NCBI RefSeq assembly: GCF_004123845.1 | Contig: NZ_NBDP01000005.1 | Coordinates: forward strand, 248,001 to 312,000 | Direction of reading: 5' to 3' | Source: Allobosea sp. Tri-44 | GTDB lineage: Bacteria > Pseudomonadota > Alphaproteobacteria > Rhizobiales > Beijerinckiaceae | Length of the DNA stretch: 64,000 nt | In this document: piece after piece, positions 34,033-42,761 of the stretch | Layout: each line of letters starts with the position of its first letter | Position numbering within the stretch: position 1 is the first letter of the stretch | The notes under the pieces: generated by a model | Databases searched by the model: none | What the model was told of the DNA's origin: nothing | The model's input: only the letters and a program-made list of their open reading frames with translations | Program-made: the position numbers and the translations under genes

Positions 34033-35403
34033 ATGGCGAAGCCGGAACGCTCCCTCAGCGAACTCTATGGCGATGATCCGGAACGCGGCGACGCGCTGGC
34101 CTTCGGCCGCCGTACCGGTTCCTCGCGCCGCGGCTTCCTGGGTGGCGCCGGGCTCGTGACGATGGGCGCCGCGGTCGGCGGCACGATCCCGTTCTCGGAG
34201 CAGATGCCGGCCGGACTGATCCCGGCCGCGCTGGCGCAGGGCGCACCGCCTGCCTCTCCCGCCCCGTCCGCGGCCCCGGCAACCGCTGCGCCGAAGGGGC
34301 CGCAATTGCTCGATTTCCCCGGCAAGGCCAAGGGCCTCGTCCTGCTCGGCGACCGGCCGCTCGTCGCCGAGACACCCGAGCACCTGCTCGACGACGACAC
34401 CACGCCGTTCGAGAAGTTCTTCGTCCGCAACAACGGCCAGACCCCGGACGACTTCAAGGAAGGCGACGCCTGGGAGTTTTCGATCGACGGCGAGGTCAAC
34501 ACGCCGCTGAAGCTCAAGCTCGGCGAACTCAAGCAGAAGTTCACGCACAAGACCTACCGTATGGTGCTGGAATGCGGCGGCAATGGCCGCTCCTTCTTCC
34601 AGCCGCAGGCGCGCGGCAACCAGTGGACCAATGGCGGCGCCGGCTGTGCCGAATGGACCGGCGTGCCGCTCGCCGACGTGCTGCAGAGCGCCGGCATCAA
34701 GTCGAGCGCCATCCACACCGGCAATTACGGCGCCGACCAGCACCTTTCCGGCGATGCGACCAAGGATGCGATCTCGCGCGGCGTGCCGATCGCGGCGGCG
34801 CTGGAACCGCATGCGCTGTTGGTCTGGGCGATGAACGGCCAGCCGCTCCCGGCCATCCATGGCGGGCCGCTACGGGTGGTCATCCCCGGCTTCCCGGCCT
34901 CGGTCTCGCATAAATGGTTGAAGCGGATCGCCATCCGCGACAAGGAGCATGACGGCCAGGGCATGGGCGGCACCTCCTATTCGGTCGCGATCAAGCCGAT
35001 GATCCCCGGCGGCAAGACCGACGATTCCAACATGCGCACCATGACCGACATGCCGGTGCGCGGCATCATCACCAACCCCGCGAACGGCACGCGCATCGCA
35101 GCCGGCACGCGCAAGCTCGCTTTGCGCGGCGCAGCATGGGACGGACATGAAGGCGTCTCGCGCGTCGACGTCTCGATCGACTTCGGTGCGACCTGGCAGC
35201 CGGCCAAGGCCGCCGAGCCACGCAACCGTTATGACTGGCGGCGCTGGACGGCCGAGGTCGAATTGCCCTCCGACGGCTATTACGAGCTCTGGGTCCGCGC
35301 GACCGACAGCAAGGGCCGCGGGCAGCCGCATGTCGCCGGCGGCTGGAACCCGCAAGGCTACGGCGCCAACCCGATGCACCGGGTCGCGGTTCTGGTCGGG
35401 TGA
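34033..35403 (+). CDS. sorA: Sulfite dehydrogenase, molybdenum subunit
   Basis: A 456-residue sulfite-oxidase-family protein. A twin-arginine signal (SSRRGFLGGAGLVTMG) sends the folded molybdopterin enzyme to the periplasm. The Mo ligand Cys is in MVLECGGNGRSFF (about 182). GNYGADQHLSGD and the PPAIHGGPLR-like segment complete the active site. The C-terminal Mo-co dimerisation domain covers about 330-456. It oxidises sulfite to sulfate and passes electrons to the SorB cytochrome encoded next. CAGGAGG precedes the ATG. It is inserted between polysaccharide genes. Confidence 0.92.
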   Translation: MAKPERSLSELYGDDPERGDALAFGRRTGSSRRGFLGGAGLVTMGAAVGGTIPFSEQMPAGLIPAALAQGAPPASPAPSAAPATAAPKGPQLLDFPGKAKGLVLLGDRPLVAETPEHLLDDDTTPFEKFFVRNNGQTPDDFKEGDAWEFSIDGEVNTPLKLKLGELKQKFTHKTYRMVLECGGNGRSFFQPQARGNQWTNGGAGCAEWTGVPLADVLQSAGIKSSAIHTGNYGADQHLSGDATKDAISRGVPIAAALEPHALLVWAMNGQPLPAIHGGPLRVVIPGFPASVSHKWLKRIAIRDKEHDGQGMGGTSYSVAIKPMIPGGKTDDSNMRTMTDMPVRGIITNPANGTRIAAGTRKLALRGAAWDGHEGVSRVDVSIDFGATWQPAKAAEPRNRYDWRRWTAEVELPSDGYYELWVRATDSKGRGQPHVAGGWNPQGYGANPMHRVAVLVG

Positions 35404-35408
35404 GCGCC

Positions 35409-35768
35409 ATGATCGGACGCATCCGCCGCGCCGGGCTCGTGCTCGGCGCGGGGCTTCTGTTCGCCGCGTCGTCGGCGCTGGCGCAGGCCCCTGCTCCCTC
35501 GGAGGAAACGCCGGAGATGTTCCCGGCCGGACCGAACCGCGACGAGGCCTTCTATGCCTGCATCGCCTGCCACAACTTCAAGCTGGTCGCTGCCCAGGGG
35601 CTGAGCCGTGAGAAATGGGGCGAGACGCTCGACTGGATGGTCAGCAAGCACAACATGCCGGCCCTCGAAGCAGAAGAGCGCGGCAAGGTGTTGACCTATC
35701 TCGCCGAGACCTTCCCGGCCAAGGCGCCGGCCCAGCAGGGCGGGTGGAAGAACCCGTTCCTGAACTGA
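35409..35768 (+). CDS. sorB: Cytochrome c subunit of sulfite dehydrogenase
   Basis: A 119-residue monohaem cytochrome c. The signal peptide ends near SSALAQAPA. The haem site is CIACHNF (about 52) and the distal Met is probably in SKHNMPALEAEE (about 84). It takes electrons from SorA to the respiratory chain. A GTG at 35400 would overlap the sorA stop; I prefer ATG 35409. Five bases separate the two genes, so they form an operon. Confidence 0.9.
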   Translation: MIGRIRRAGLVLGAGLLFAASSALAQAPAPSEETPEMFPAGPNRDEAFYACIACHNFKLVAAQGLSREKWGETLDWMVSKHNMPALEAEERGKVLTYLAETFPAKAPAQQGGWKNPFLN

Positions 35769-35783
35769 GGCAGCGCCTTCCGG

Positions 35784-36122
35784 TCAAAAGAACTTGAGCG
35801 CGACCACGCCGGCGACGACCAGCGCGATACCGAGCCAGCCGGCCGGGCGGATGCGCTGACCGAAGGCAAGCGAACCGACCACGGCCGTCAGCACCAGGCC
35901 GACGCCACCCCAGACGGCGTAGGCGACCGAGAGGTCCATGCCGCGGATCGCCTGCGCCAGGGCGGCAAAGGCGCCGACGACGCAGAGCACGCCGAGGGCG
36001 CCGACGAGCCGGCGCTTGAGCCCGTCGGAGAGCTTGAGCAGGCTGGTGCCGATCACCTCGAGGGTAACGGCGAGCGCGAGCCAGGCAAGCGCGAAGGCCT
36101 GCGCGGAGGCAGCGAAGGTCAC
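35784..36122 (-). CDS. SMR-family transporter, second subunit of a pair
   Basis: A 112-residue four-helix small multidrug resistance protein. The proton/substrate Glu is in LALAVTLEVIGTSLLKLSDG (about residue 22). The third helix has AYAVWGGVGLVLTAVVG. It overlaps the preceding SMR gene by four bases, so the two are translationally coupled and probably form a heterodimer like EbrAB or MdtIJ, exporting a cation or polyamine. It lacks the [11 protein letters not shown] of guanidinium exporters. Confidence 0.85.
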   Translation of the reverse strand: MTFAASAQAFALAWLALAVTLEVIGTSLLKLSDGLKRRLVGALGVLCVVGAFAALAQAIRGMDLSVAYAVWGGVGLVLTAVVGSLAFGQRIRPAGWLGIALVVAGVVALKFF

Positions 36123-36475
36123 ACCAGCCTCCGCTCATCCTTCTCGGGAGCGTCGTGACCGACGCCGCGTTCCAGCAGCACGATGCCGCCGATGATCAGG
36201 GCCAGCGCCAGGATGCGCGAGACCGTGAGGTGCTCGGCGAAGAAGGCATGGCCGATCAGGGCGATGCCGACGATGCCGAGGCCTTCCCAGACCGCATAGG
36301 CAACGGCCATGGGGATGACGCGCAGCGCGATGCTGAGCAGGGCGAAGGATAACCCGATCAGCACGAGCGGCAGAACCGCGACGAGGACCGGGGCTGCGAC
36401 AAAGGCCTTCAGCGCCGACGTCGCGAGCAACTCGACGGCGATGGCCGCGAGCAGGATCAACCAATGGAAAGACAT
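36119..36475 (-). CDS. SMR-family transporter, first subunit of a pair
   Basis: A 118-residue four-helix SMR protein. The helix 1 Glu is in LLAAIAVELLATSALKAF (about residue 15) and helix 3 has AYAVWEGLGIVGIALIG, so an additional Glu lies in the membrane. An acidic/basic tail (DAPEKDERRLV) distinguishes it from its partner. It is the first gene of the pair, with a 515-base gene-poor region upstream. I searched that region for guanidine-riboswitch hairpins and saw none. Confidence 0.85.
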   Translation of the reverse strand: MSFHWLILLAAIAVELLATSALKAFVAAPVLVAVLPLVLIGLSFALLSIALRVIPMAVAYAVWEGLGIVGIALIGHAFFAEHLTVSRILALALIIGGIVLLERGVGHDAPEKDERRLV

Positions 36476-36540
36476 AAGTCACACAGGGGCGCTGGCCCAG
36501 GGCGCAGGCGGCGCGGGTGCGGCGTCTGCGGGGTGCGCAT

Positions 36541-36950
36541 CGTTAGCGTTTAAAAGACGATGTTCGAGATGAAGGGAGCGCTCAGGCTTTCGCCGAAGGC
36601 CAGCACACCACCATGCCCAAATGTTACGGAAATACCCGTGGGCAAAGTCGATAAACTATGTGCTTCTCAGACACTCATCGGAGCCTAAATGCCTGAATCT
36701 ATGCTTTTTGTCAACTCGACCATGACTTTCACGGTACTTTTCGACCCATTTTCGGCCGGTGAAGCCCCCAGCTAATACCTTGAAGGCCCGAGCGAAAATC
36801 GCCCTTTCTCCAGCCGTGAAAAATCTCTCTCGAAGACGCTGCTTCAGACCGTTCGCAATGGGCAGAAATCGCTTCAAATCCCGATCGCTTCCGCAGAGTC
36901 CGATTAAGTCTTCCGAGAGCAATTTGCGCTAGGTCACGATGGCTTTCAGC
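36541..36950. other. Gene-poor, AT-richer island upstream of the initiating transferase
   Basis: This stretch is visibly less GC-rich than its surroundings and has mixed codon positions. On the minus strand a TTG-started frame of 88 codons (36922 to 36656) is open, but has no ribosome site and unusual codons. It could be a gene remnant, a horizontally acquired scrap or a regulatory region of the polysaccharide transferase. I cannot assign it. Confidence 0.35.
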
Positions 36951-36990
36951 GCGGATGGCGTGTCCGTCCCGCGCGCGAGGACTGGATGAG

Positions 36991-38532
36991 ATGGGCGCTT
37001 TCGACGTTCGCGACCTGATCAAGGCGGATTCGGCCGGCACGGCGCCGACCAGCGGCGAGCCCGCCAGCACGCGGGCCTTCCATCCGCTGGCCGAGCGCAT
37101 CGCCGCCATGCCGGTCAAGCAGACTCTGTCGCCGGTGCTCACCGAAGGGCTGGTCCGCCTCGCCGACGTGCTGGTGATCCTCGGCGTCGGTGGGCTGGTC
37201 TTCGCCTTCTATGTCGCCGGCGCGGTCGATTACACCCTGCCCTACCAGGTCACCGTACCGCTGATGGCGGTCGGCGCGCTCGCCGTCTTCCAGGCGCTGC
37301 ACCTCTACCATGTCGGCGCGCTGCGCAACTTCATCAGCATGGCGGTGCGGATCATTGCCGGCTGGACCGTGCTGTTCCTGCTGGCGCTCGCCGGCTTCTT
37401 CTTCCTCAAGGTCGGCGACCAGGTCTCGCGCGTTTGGCTCGCCAGCTTCTACGCGATCGGCCTCGTGCTGCTGCTCGCCGAACGCCTGGCGGTCTCGCTC
37501 ATCGTGCTGCGCCTCACCCGGATGGGGCGCCTCGAGCGACGCACAGCGGTCGTCGGCGGCGGACCGGCCGGCGAGGAACTGATCAAGGCACTGGAAGCGC
37601 AACGCGACACCGGGCTTCGGATCTGCGGCGTGTTCGACGATCGCAATGACGACCGCTCGCCCGATCTCGTCGCCGGCTATCCCAAGCTCGGCACGATCGA
37701 CGATCTCGTCGAGTTCGCGCGCCGCACCAAGCTCGACCTTGTGATCTTCACGCTGCCGATCTCGGCCGAGGCGCGCCTGCTCACCATGCTGCGCAAGCTC
37801 TGGGTGCTGCCGATCGACATCCGGCTCTCGGCCCATATGTCGAAGCTCAGGTTCCGGCCGCGCTCCTATTCCTATATCGGCGCGGTGCCGGTGCTCGACG
37901 TGTTCGACCGGCCGATCGCCGATTGGGACATCGTCGTCAAATGGCTGTTCGACAAGATCGTCGGCACATTGGCGCTGATCGCGCTCTCGCCGCTGATGCT
38001 GGCGACCGCCATCGCGGTCAAACTCGACTCCAGGGGGCCGATCCTGTTTCGCCAGAAGCGCTACGGCTTCAACAACGAGATGATCGAGGTACTGAAATTC
38101 CGCTCGCTCTATCACGAGATGAGCGACCACGCCGCAGCCAAGCAGGTGACCAAGGACGATCCGCGCGTCACCCGCGTCGGCCGCTTCATCCGCAAGACCT
38201 CGATCGACGAGCTTCCGCAGCTCCTCAACGTCGTGTTCAAGGGTAATCTCTCGCTGGTCGGCCCGCGCCCGCATGCCATCCACGCCACCGCCTCGAACCG
38301 CGCCTATGAGCAGGTCGTCGACGGCTATTTCGCCCGCCACAAGGTCAAGCCCGGCATCACCGGCTGGGCCCAGGTCCATGGCTGGCGCGGCGAGACCGAC
38401 ACGGAGGACAAGATCCAGCGCCGCGTCGAGCATGATCTCTACTACATCGAGAACTGGTCGGTACTGCTCGACCTCTACATCCTGATCAAGACGCCGTTCT
38501 CGCTGATGACCAAGAACGAGAACGCCTATTGA
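36991..38532 (+). CDS. Undecaprenyl-phosphate sugar phosphotransferase (WcaJ/WbaP type), HfsE-like candidate
   Basis: A 513-residue polyprenol-phosphate hexose-1-phosphate transferase that starts repeat-unit synthesis. Four N-terminal helices (about 50-165), a CoA-binding-like domain ([16 protein letters not shown], about 187-330) and the catalytic domain ([55 protein letters not shown]) are in place. The ATG at 36991 has GAGG 10 bases before it. Its stop overlaps the next start (TTGA), coupling it to the polymerase. Confidence 0.92.
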   Translation: MGAFDVRDLIKADSAGTAPTSGEPASTRAFHPLAERIAAMPVKQTLSPVLTEGLVRLADVLVILGVGGLVFAFYVAGAVDYTLPYQVTVPLMAVGALAVFQALHLYHVGALRNFISMAVRIIAGWTVLFLLALAGFFFLKVGDQVSRVWLASFYAIGLVLLLAERLAVSLIVLRLTRMGRLERRTAVVGGGPAGEELIKALEAQRDTGLRICGVFDDRNDDRSPDLVAGYPKLGTIDDLVEFARRTKLDLVIFTLPISAEARLLTMLRKLWVLPIDIRLSAHMSKLRFRPRSYSYIGAVPVLDVFDRPIADWDIVVKWLFDKIVGTLALIALSPLMLATAIAVKLDSRGPILFRQKRYGFNNEMIEVLKFRSLYHEMSDHAAAKQVTKDDPRVTRVGRFIRKTSIDELPQLLNVVFKGNLSLVGPRPHAIHATASNRAYEQVVDGYFARHKVKPGITGWAQVHGWRGETDTEDKIQRRVEHDLYYIENWSVLLDLYILIKTPFSLMTKNENAY

Positions 38533-39782
38533 GCGCGCTGGCGCAGGCGCAGGCCGGTGAAGCCCGCCACAGGCGGCTGACGATCTCCCATGCTGCGATC
38601 AAGCGCGGCGCGCTCTGGCTGCTGACGGCCGTGAGCGGCTTCGCCCTGATCGAACCCTCGCCCTACGAGTTCGTCTTTCTCGTCGCGCTCCTGGTCTACG
38701 CGCTCACCGGCATCCGCTTCTCGCAGAAGCTGCTGCCGATGATGACCCTGCTGCTGATCTACAATATCGGCGGCGTGATCTCACTGGTCCCGTGGATGGA
38801 CGACCCGGCCTCGGTCCGCTTCACCGCCGTCTCGGTCTATCTGATGCTGACCGCGCTCTTCTTCGCGGCGATCATGACGGAAGACCCCCTCGGCCGCCTC
38901 GAGACGCTGCGCAAGGGCTATCTGTTCGCCGCCTGGTGCGCGGGCCTTGCCGCGGTGCTTGGCTATTTCGATGTCGGCGGCCTCTCCGGCGTGTTCACCT
39001 ACGCCTCCCGGGCGTCCGGCACGTTCAAGGACCCGAACGTGCTCGGACCGTTCCTGGTGGTGCCGCTGATCTATCTGCTCCACGCCGTACTCACCGGCCG
39101 GATCGGGCTGGCGAAGGGTTTCCTGCTGATGAGCGTCCCGCTGCTGGCACTGTTCCTGTCGTTCTCGCGCGGCGCATGGGGCAATCTCGTCGCCTCGACG
39201 CTGCTGATGACGGGACTGACCTTCCTGACCTCGACCAGCACCGCGCAGCGCGCCCGCATCGTCTTCCTGACGCTGGTCTCGCTGGTGCTGGTCGTGGTGC
39301 TGCTCCTGATCGCGCTCTCGTTCGAGCCCATCCGCAGCGTCTTCGAGATCCGCGCCAGCCTGGACCAGTCCTATGACCAGGGCGTCACCGGCCGCTTCGG
39401 CAACCAGCTGCGCTCGATCCCGATGCTGCTCGAACTGCCGAACGGCTTCGGGCCGCTACGCTTCCGCTGGTTCTTCCCGGAAGACCCGCACAATGTCTAC
39501 ATCAACGCCTTCGCCTCCTATGGCTGGCTCGGCGGCTTCGCATACCTCGCGCTCACGGCCGCGACCTGCATCGCGGGCTGGCGAGTCGCATTCCGGCGCG
39601 CGCCCTGGCAGGGCCATGCGATCGTGCTCTGGTCGGTCCTGTTCGTCACCATCCTGCAAGGGGTGCAGATCGACACGGACCATTGGCGGCATTTCTATCT
39701 GCTGCTCGGCCTGATCTGGGGGCTGGCGGCCTTGCCTTCACCCGCGGCGAGCGATCAACGCTCCTTGCGGACGACGACATAG
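38529..39782 (+). CDS. Wzy/O-antigen-ligase-like polysaccharide polymerase, HfsC-like candidate
   Basis: A 417-residue membrane protein with about eleven helices and one large periplasmic loop (about 270-325, RSVFEIRASLDQSYDQGVTGRF in part). Near its end lies the Wzy_C type EDPHNVYINAFASYGWLGG. It should polymerise or transfer lipid-linked repeats in the periplasm. TTG at 38529 is the start, overlapping the transferase stop. Its 3' end overlaps the convergent methyltransferase gene by 28 bases. Confidence 0.85.
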   Translation: MSALAQAQAGEARHRRLTISHAAIKRGALWLLTAVSGFALIEPSPYEFVFLVALLVYALTGIRFSQKLLPMMTLLLIYNIGGVISLVPWMDDPASVRFTAVSVYLMLTALFFAAIMTEDPLGRLETLRKGYLFAAWCAGLAAVLGYFDVGGLSGVFTYASRASGTFKDPNVLGPFLVVPLIYLLHAVLTGRIGLAKGFLLMSVPLLALFLSFSRGAWGNLVASTLLMTGLTFLTSTSTAQRARIVFLTLVSLVLVVVLLLIALSFEPIRSVFEIRASLDQSYDQGVTGRFGNQLRSIPMLLELPNGFGPLRFRWFFPEDPHNVYINAFASYGWLGGFAYLALTAATCIAGWRVAFRRAPWQGHAIVLWSVLFVTILQGVQIDTDHWRHFYLLLGLIWGLAALPSPAASDQRSLRTTT

Positions 39783-40567
39783 GCGTAGGTCGTCACGAAG
39801 CGCCAATCCGCCCTGGCGGCTAGCCGGTTGAACGCCGCGTCGAGGCCGCGCAGGCCGGGCATGCGCTTGAAATACTCATGTCCCCAAAAGGGCTGGATGT
39901 GGATGTCGCGGAAGCCGGCGCGCCGCAGCATCGGCTCGAGCGTGGCGCGGCTGCCGCGGCAGCAATCGTAGAAGGCCGGGAAGATCGGGTCGTCGCCGCC
40001 TTCGCGGCGGGCGGGGAAGAGCGCCTGCACGATGGCGCGCGAGGCCTTCTTCGGCAGGACATGGTTGAGCGCGAAGACCGGAGCCCAGAGCGTCGGCATG
40101 AAGGCGAGGCCGATTCCGCCCGGCGCCAGCAGGGCGTGGATATTGCTCCAGGCGCGCTCGACGTCATGGACATGCTCGAAGACCATGCGCGAGACCATCA
40201 TGTCATGGCCGCTGCGCGCGACATCCGGCTCCGAGAGATCCCCGGCGATGTCGAAGCGGGCGGTGCGCAGCCCCTTCGGCGTCAGGGCGAGCTCGCCTGC
40301 GTCGATGTCGTTGACGACGAGGTCGAGCCCGTAGCGGCGCGCTTCCTCCACAGTGAACAGCGGATCGCGGCCGCCACCGATCTCGCAGAGCCGCTGCAGG
40401 CCGAACTGATGCATCAGCGCCAGGATCGTCGCTTCGTAGTGGTCCCAGGCCCAGCTGGAATGCCAATCGGGCTGGAGTCCGGCGAAGAAACTCTCAAGCG
40501 AGCCCCGGCCAGTCGCGGCGGCGCCCTGCGGCCGGACCGGCCGATCATCGGTCAACGCCATCGACAT
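39755..40567 (-). CDS. Class I SAM-dependent methyltransferase
   Basis: A 270-residue methyltransferase. The SAM site is LCEIGGGRDPLFTVEEARRYG (about 58-78, in part), the acidic end of strand 2 is VVNDIDAGEL, and motif HDMMVSRMVFEHVHDVERAW follows. It probably modifies the neighbouring polysaccharide or its precursor; that link is from position only. The Met at 40567 (MSMALTDD) is followed by a second two codons later. The gene is convergent and overlaps the polymerase end. The 235 bases upstream hold no gene. Confidence 0.85.
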   Translation of the reverse strand: MSMALTDDRPVRPQGAAATGRGSLESFFAGLQPDWHSSWAWDHYEATILALMHQFGLQRLCEIGGGRDPLFTVEEARRYGLDLVVNDIDAGELALTPKGLRTARFDIAGDLSEPDVARSGHDMMVSRMVFEHVHDVERAWSNIHALLAPGGIGLAFMPTLWAPVFALNHVLPKKASRAIVQALFPARREGGDDPIFPAFYDCCRGSRATLEPMLRRAGFRDIHIQPFWGHEYFKRMPGLRGLDAAFNRLAARADWRFVTTYAYVVVRKER

Positions 40568-40803
40568 GACGACACTCCGCGCTCTTCTGCTGTGAGGTGT
40601 CGATCCTGCGCCTGCCGTGACAGCTGCGCAATCGAAGCCTTAAGAGAGAGTTAATGCCAAGCAGGCCCGTCCGCATCGAAACGAGACGGACGCTCTCTAT
40701 CCCGCATGCGCTGCGCGACGCCGATCGAGCAAGCCCGAGGGGTGATGACCGACAGCCTGAAGACAATGCGCCGGCAGCCTCCCGTCGGCGAGGCCCGCCC
40801 GAT

Positions 40804-41238
40804 TCAGGACGTCGCGGCCCGCCCTCTGCGACCGCGCTGAACCGGCGCAGCACGAGGCTTTGCGATCGGCTCCATCCTGGCGAAGACGGGATTCGGCTTG
40901 TGGTCGAGCGCGGCTCCGGTGGCCACGTCGACGCCCATGCCGATCACGCCACCAATCAGGACGTTGCCCGCGAAACCGGCCGCCCCGCCACCGCTGACAT
41001 CGGTCGTGACATTCACCTGCTGATCCCTGTGGCCCTCCAGCGAGAAGGTCGCGACGAACTCCTGACGCCGCGAGATCGGCAGCGTGCAGGGCGTGACCGG
41101 ACAGGTCAGCCCGGTCGAAGTCCGCATTTCTGCCCCAGGCGGCTCGGAATTGAAGGTCACGTCATTCGTCGTGCCACGCGTAACCGTGCCGCACGCGCCC
41201 AGCCCGAGCGCGACGGCACATGCCATCAGCTTCTTCAT
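40804..41238 (-). CDS. Small lipoprotein, PEGA-like
   Basis: A 144-residue exported protein with lipobox LGLGAC (Cys at about 16) after MKKLMACAVA. A PEGA-like stretch (NSEPPGAEMRTSTG...TPCTLPI) with a probable disulfide between two cysteines follows, then a Gly-rich hydrophobic segment (about 95-112) that may touch the membrane. The C-terminus is basic (RAAPVQRGRRGRAA). I know no specific function. The Met at 41238 gives the correct lipoprotein signal. No gene in the flanks suggests a role. Confidence 0.75.
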   Translation of the reverse strand: MKKLMACAVALGLGACGTVTRGTTNDVTFNSEPPGAEMRTSTGLTCPVTPCTLPISRRQEFVATFSLEGHRDQQVNVTTDVSGGGAAGFAGNVLIGGVIGMGVDVATGAALDHKPNPVFARMEPIAKPRAAPVQRGRRGRAATS

Positions 41239-41471
41239 GTGATTGCAGCCCCATATTCCCCGTACCGGGAGTTGCATAGGCGGCTGCATTCGTCGACCGG
41301 TTCCGCAACTTTTCCACAGCGGCCAGGCTGTTTCGTCGAAGCGTCAGCGGCACTCAGTCAATTCGCCGTTGCTGATCTTATGCGTATGGCAAGTCGCAGG
41401 ATGCGCCTCATCGCCTGCGCCGGCCGAGGCCGTCAGAGCCAAGCTCAAATAATTCAAATATAAGAAGAAAA

Positions 41472-41549
41472 TGGTCGGAGCGAGAGGATTCGAACCTCCG
41501 ACCCCTTGTCCCCCAGACAAGTGCGCTAACCGGGCTGCGCTACGCTCCG
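41472..41549 (-). tRNA. tRNA-Pro (anticodon GGG)
   Basis: On the minus strand the acceptor stem CGGAGCG pairs with CGCTCCG, the D arm reads GCGCAGCCCGGTTAGCGC, the anticodon arm CTTGT-CTGGGGG-ACAAG shows anticodon GGG, and GGTTCGAATCC is the T loop. The CCA end is encoded. Length is 78 bases with CCA. Confidence 0.97.
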
Positions 41550-41617
41550 ACGCGACGGCTTATAGAGGGCCGGCCGCCGCGATGCAACGCGTCAATCGCC
41601 GGGTGACGCTGCTCGAT

Positions 41618-41821
41618 TCACAGCTGTCGATCATCATGTGAGGGCGGCGCGACCTCGGCCGGCGTGATGCCTCTCCGGCCCGAGCGGCGGACCAGCGTGC
41701 GGATGAGGCCGGCAAGCACGATCACCAGCGGCAGGGCCAGCGCCGCATTGTTCTCGAAGGCGAGCCAGAGCGAGGCGGCCAGCGTCGCGATGATCCCCAG
41801 GATCAGGAGGATGTTGGTCAT
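41618..41821 (-). CDS. Small single-pass or two-pass membrane protein
   Basis: A 67-residue protein with two close hydrophobic segments (ILLILGIIATLAASLWLAF and ALALPLVIVLAGLIRTL), then a basic cytoplasmic tail (RRSGRRG) and a polar end. GGAGGCAGC directly before the ATG is a strong ribosome site, which persuades me that it is a real gene. Function unknown. It stands alone, next to the tRNA. Confidence 0.7.
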   Translation of the reverse strand: MTNILLILGIIATLAASLWLAFENNAALALPLVIVLAGLIRTLVRRSGRRGITPAEVAPPSHDDRQL

Positions 41822-41936
41822 GCTGCCTCCGTCCGGCTACGGAGCGCCTGGCGGTGAGGCAGGCCCCCGCGCCACGGCCAATCTACCATTCAGCCGGCCA
41901 ACCATATCCGGACTTTCCGGGCGAAACCTGAAACCG

Positions 41937-42221
41937 TCAAGCGAAGGTGGATGCGAGACCCCTGCCTTGGCGCTGAGGTCGCTTGACCGCGGGGCCGGAA
42001 CTCACCTTTTCGCGGCGCTCGCTTCTCGGACGTGGCGGGCGCAAGCTTGCGCTGGCAGCCGACACAGGCACCAGCGAGGGTTCGACCGCGGCCAATGTCA
42101 TATTAAAGGGATCGGCGACGTGCGCGAGGGTCCGTGCGCCGATACGCGCCTGCGCGCTGGCATAGTCGGCAGCCTGATCGCGCACCCTGTCGGCGATCAC
42201 CTCGAAAAGCTGGAAGATCAT
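41937..42221 (-). CDS. Small protein of unknown function, phasin-like N-terminus
   Basis: About 94 residues. The first 40 (MIFQLFEVIADRVRDQAADY...) are helical and reminiscent of phasin-type amphipathic proteins, followed by a Pro/Arg/Lys-rich, probably disordered tail. GGAG lies 9 bases before the ATG at 42221. The frame upstream continues open but is not coding-like. It is divergent from the SH3-like gene (129 bases). The family call is only a resemblance. Confidence 0.5.
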   Translation of the reverse strand: MIFQLFEVIADRVRDQAADYASAQARIGARTLAHVADPFNMTLAAVEPSLVPVSAASASLRPPRPRSERREKVSSGPAVKRPQRQGRGLASTFA

Positions 42222-42350
42222 GGCGTTGTTCTCCGCGCCGCATCGCGGCTCCGCGATGACAACGCGCGAAAACGGCATAGGTGCCGCTGGACGGCGACGG
42301 CCGAGGCGTTTCGCGGCATGGTGAGGTGCCCGAAGCCAAGGAACGGCACC

Positions 42351-42653
42351 ATGATCCGCCCTGCCCTGCTCGCTATGCTCGGCCTTCTTCTCCATGGCGG
42401 CGACGCCAGGGCCTCGCTGTTCTGTCTCGTTCCCGAAACGGCAGACAGCTTCGTCGCGCTTCGCGCCGCGCCTGGCGCGCAGGGCCGGCTGATCCTGCGC
42501 ATGAAGCCCGGCGACGAGGTCCAGATCGTCGAAGGCGGGCGCGGCGGCTGGAGCAAGGTCAGGCATTGGCCCGGCGATGCCAGACTGGCGAAGGGCTATG
42601 GCGGCTTCACCGAAGGCCATGTCGCGCGCCGCTTCCTCAGGGATTGCGGCTGA
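42351..42653 (+). CDS. Small exported SH3-like protein
   Basis: A 100-residue protein with a signal peptide (MIRPALLAMLGLLLHGGDARA) and a bacterial SH3-type fold (VALRAAPGAQGRLILRMKPGDEVQIVEGGRGGWSKVR, cited in part, about 35-70), ending in a lone Cys (RDCG) that may pair with Cys24. It is a periplasmic protein of unknown partner. AAGGAACGG precedes the ATG. The 3' end is 108 bases from the BKACE gene. Confidence 0.75.
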   Translation: MIRPALLAMLGLLLHGGDARASLFCLVPETADSFVALRAAPGAQGRLILRMKPGDEVQIVEGGRGGWSKVRHWPGDARLAKGYGGFTEGHVARRFLRDCG

Positions 42654-42761
42654 ACCGCAGCTTGGGACGCACAAGCGAGTTCCGGTCCATGAAACGCCGT
42701 CGGTGACTTTGCCGGCGCAAGTGGAATCGGCTTCAGTGGCCGGAACTGGAGAGCACCACCC

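Noticed and set aside
36457-36540. 27-codon leader peptide overlapping the start of the first paired SMR gene (minus strand)
   Set aside because: It is Pro/Arg-rich (starting MRTPQTPHPRR) with no ribosome site, and I could not exclude chance.
36476-36600. Guanidine-riboswitch hairpins upstream of the paired SMR genes
   Set aside because: I looked for two ACGR-loop hairpins as seen at 48.4 kb. Only isolated ACG words occur, with no stem of useful length.
36946-38433. 495-codon minus-strand frame opposite the initiating transferase
   Set aside because: Asp/Arg/His-rich antisense product, while the plus strand has all family motifs.
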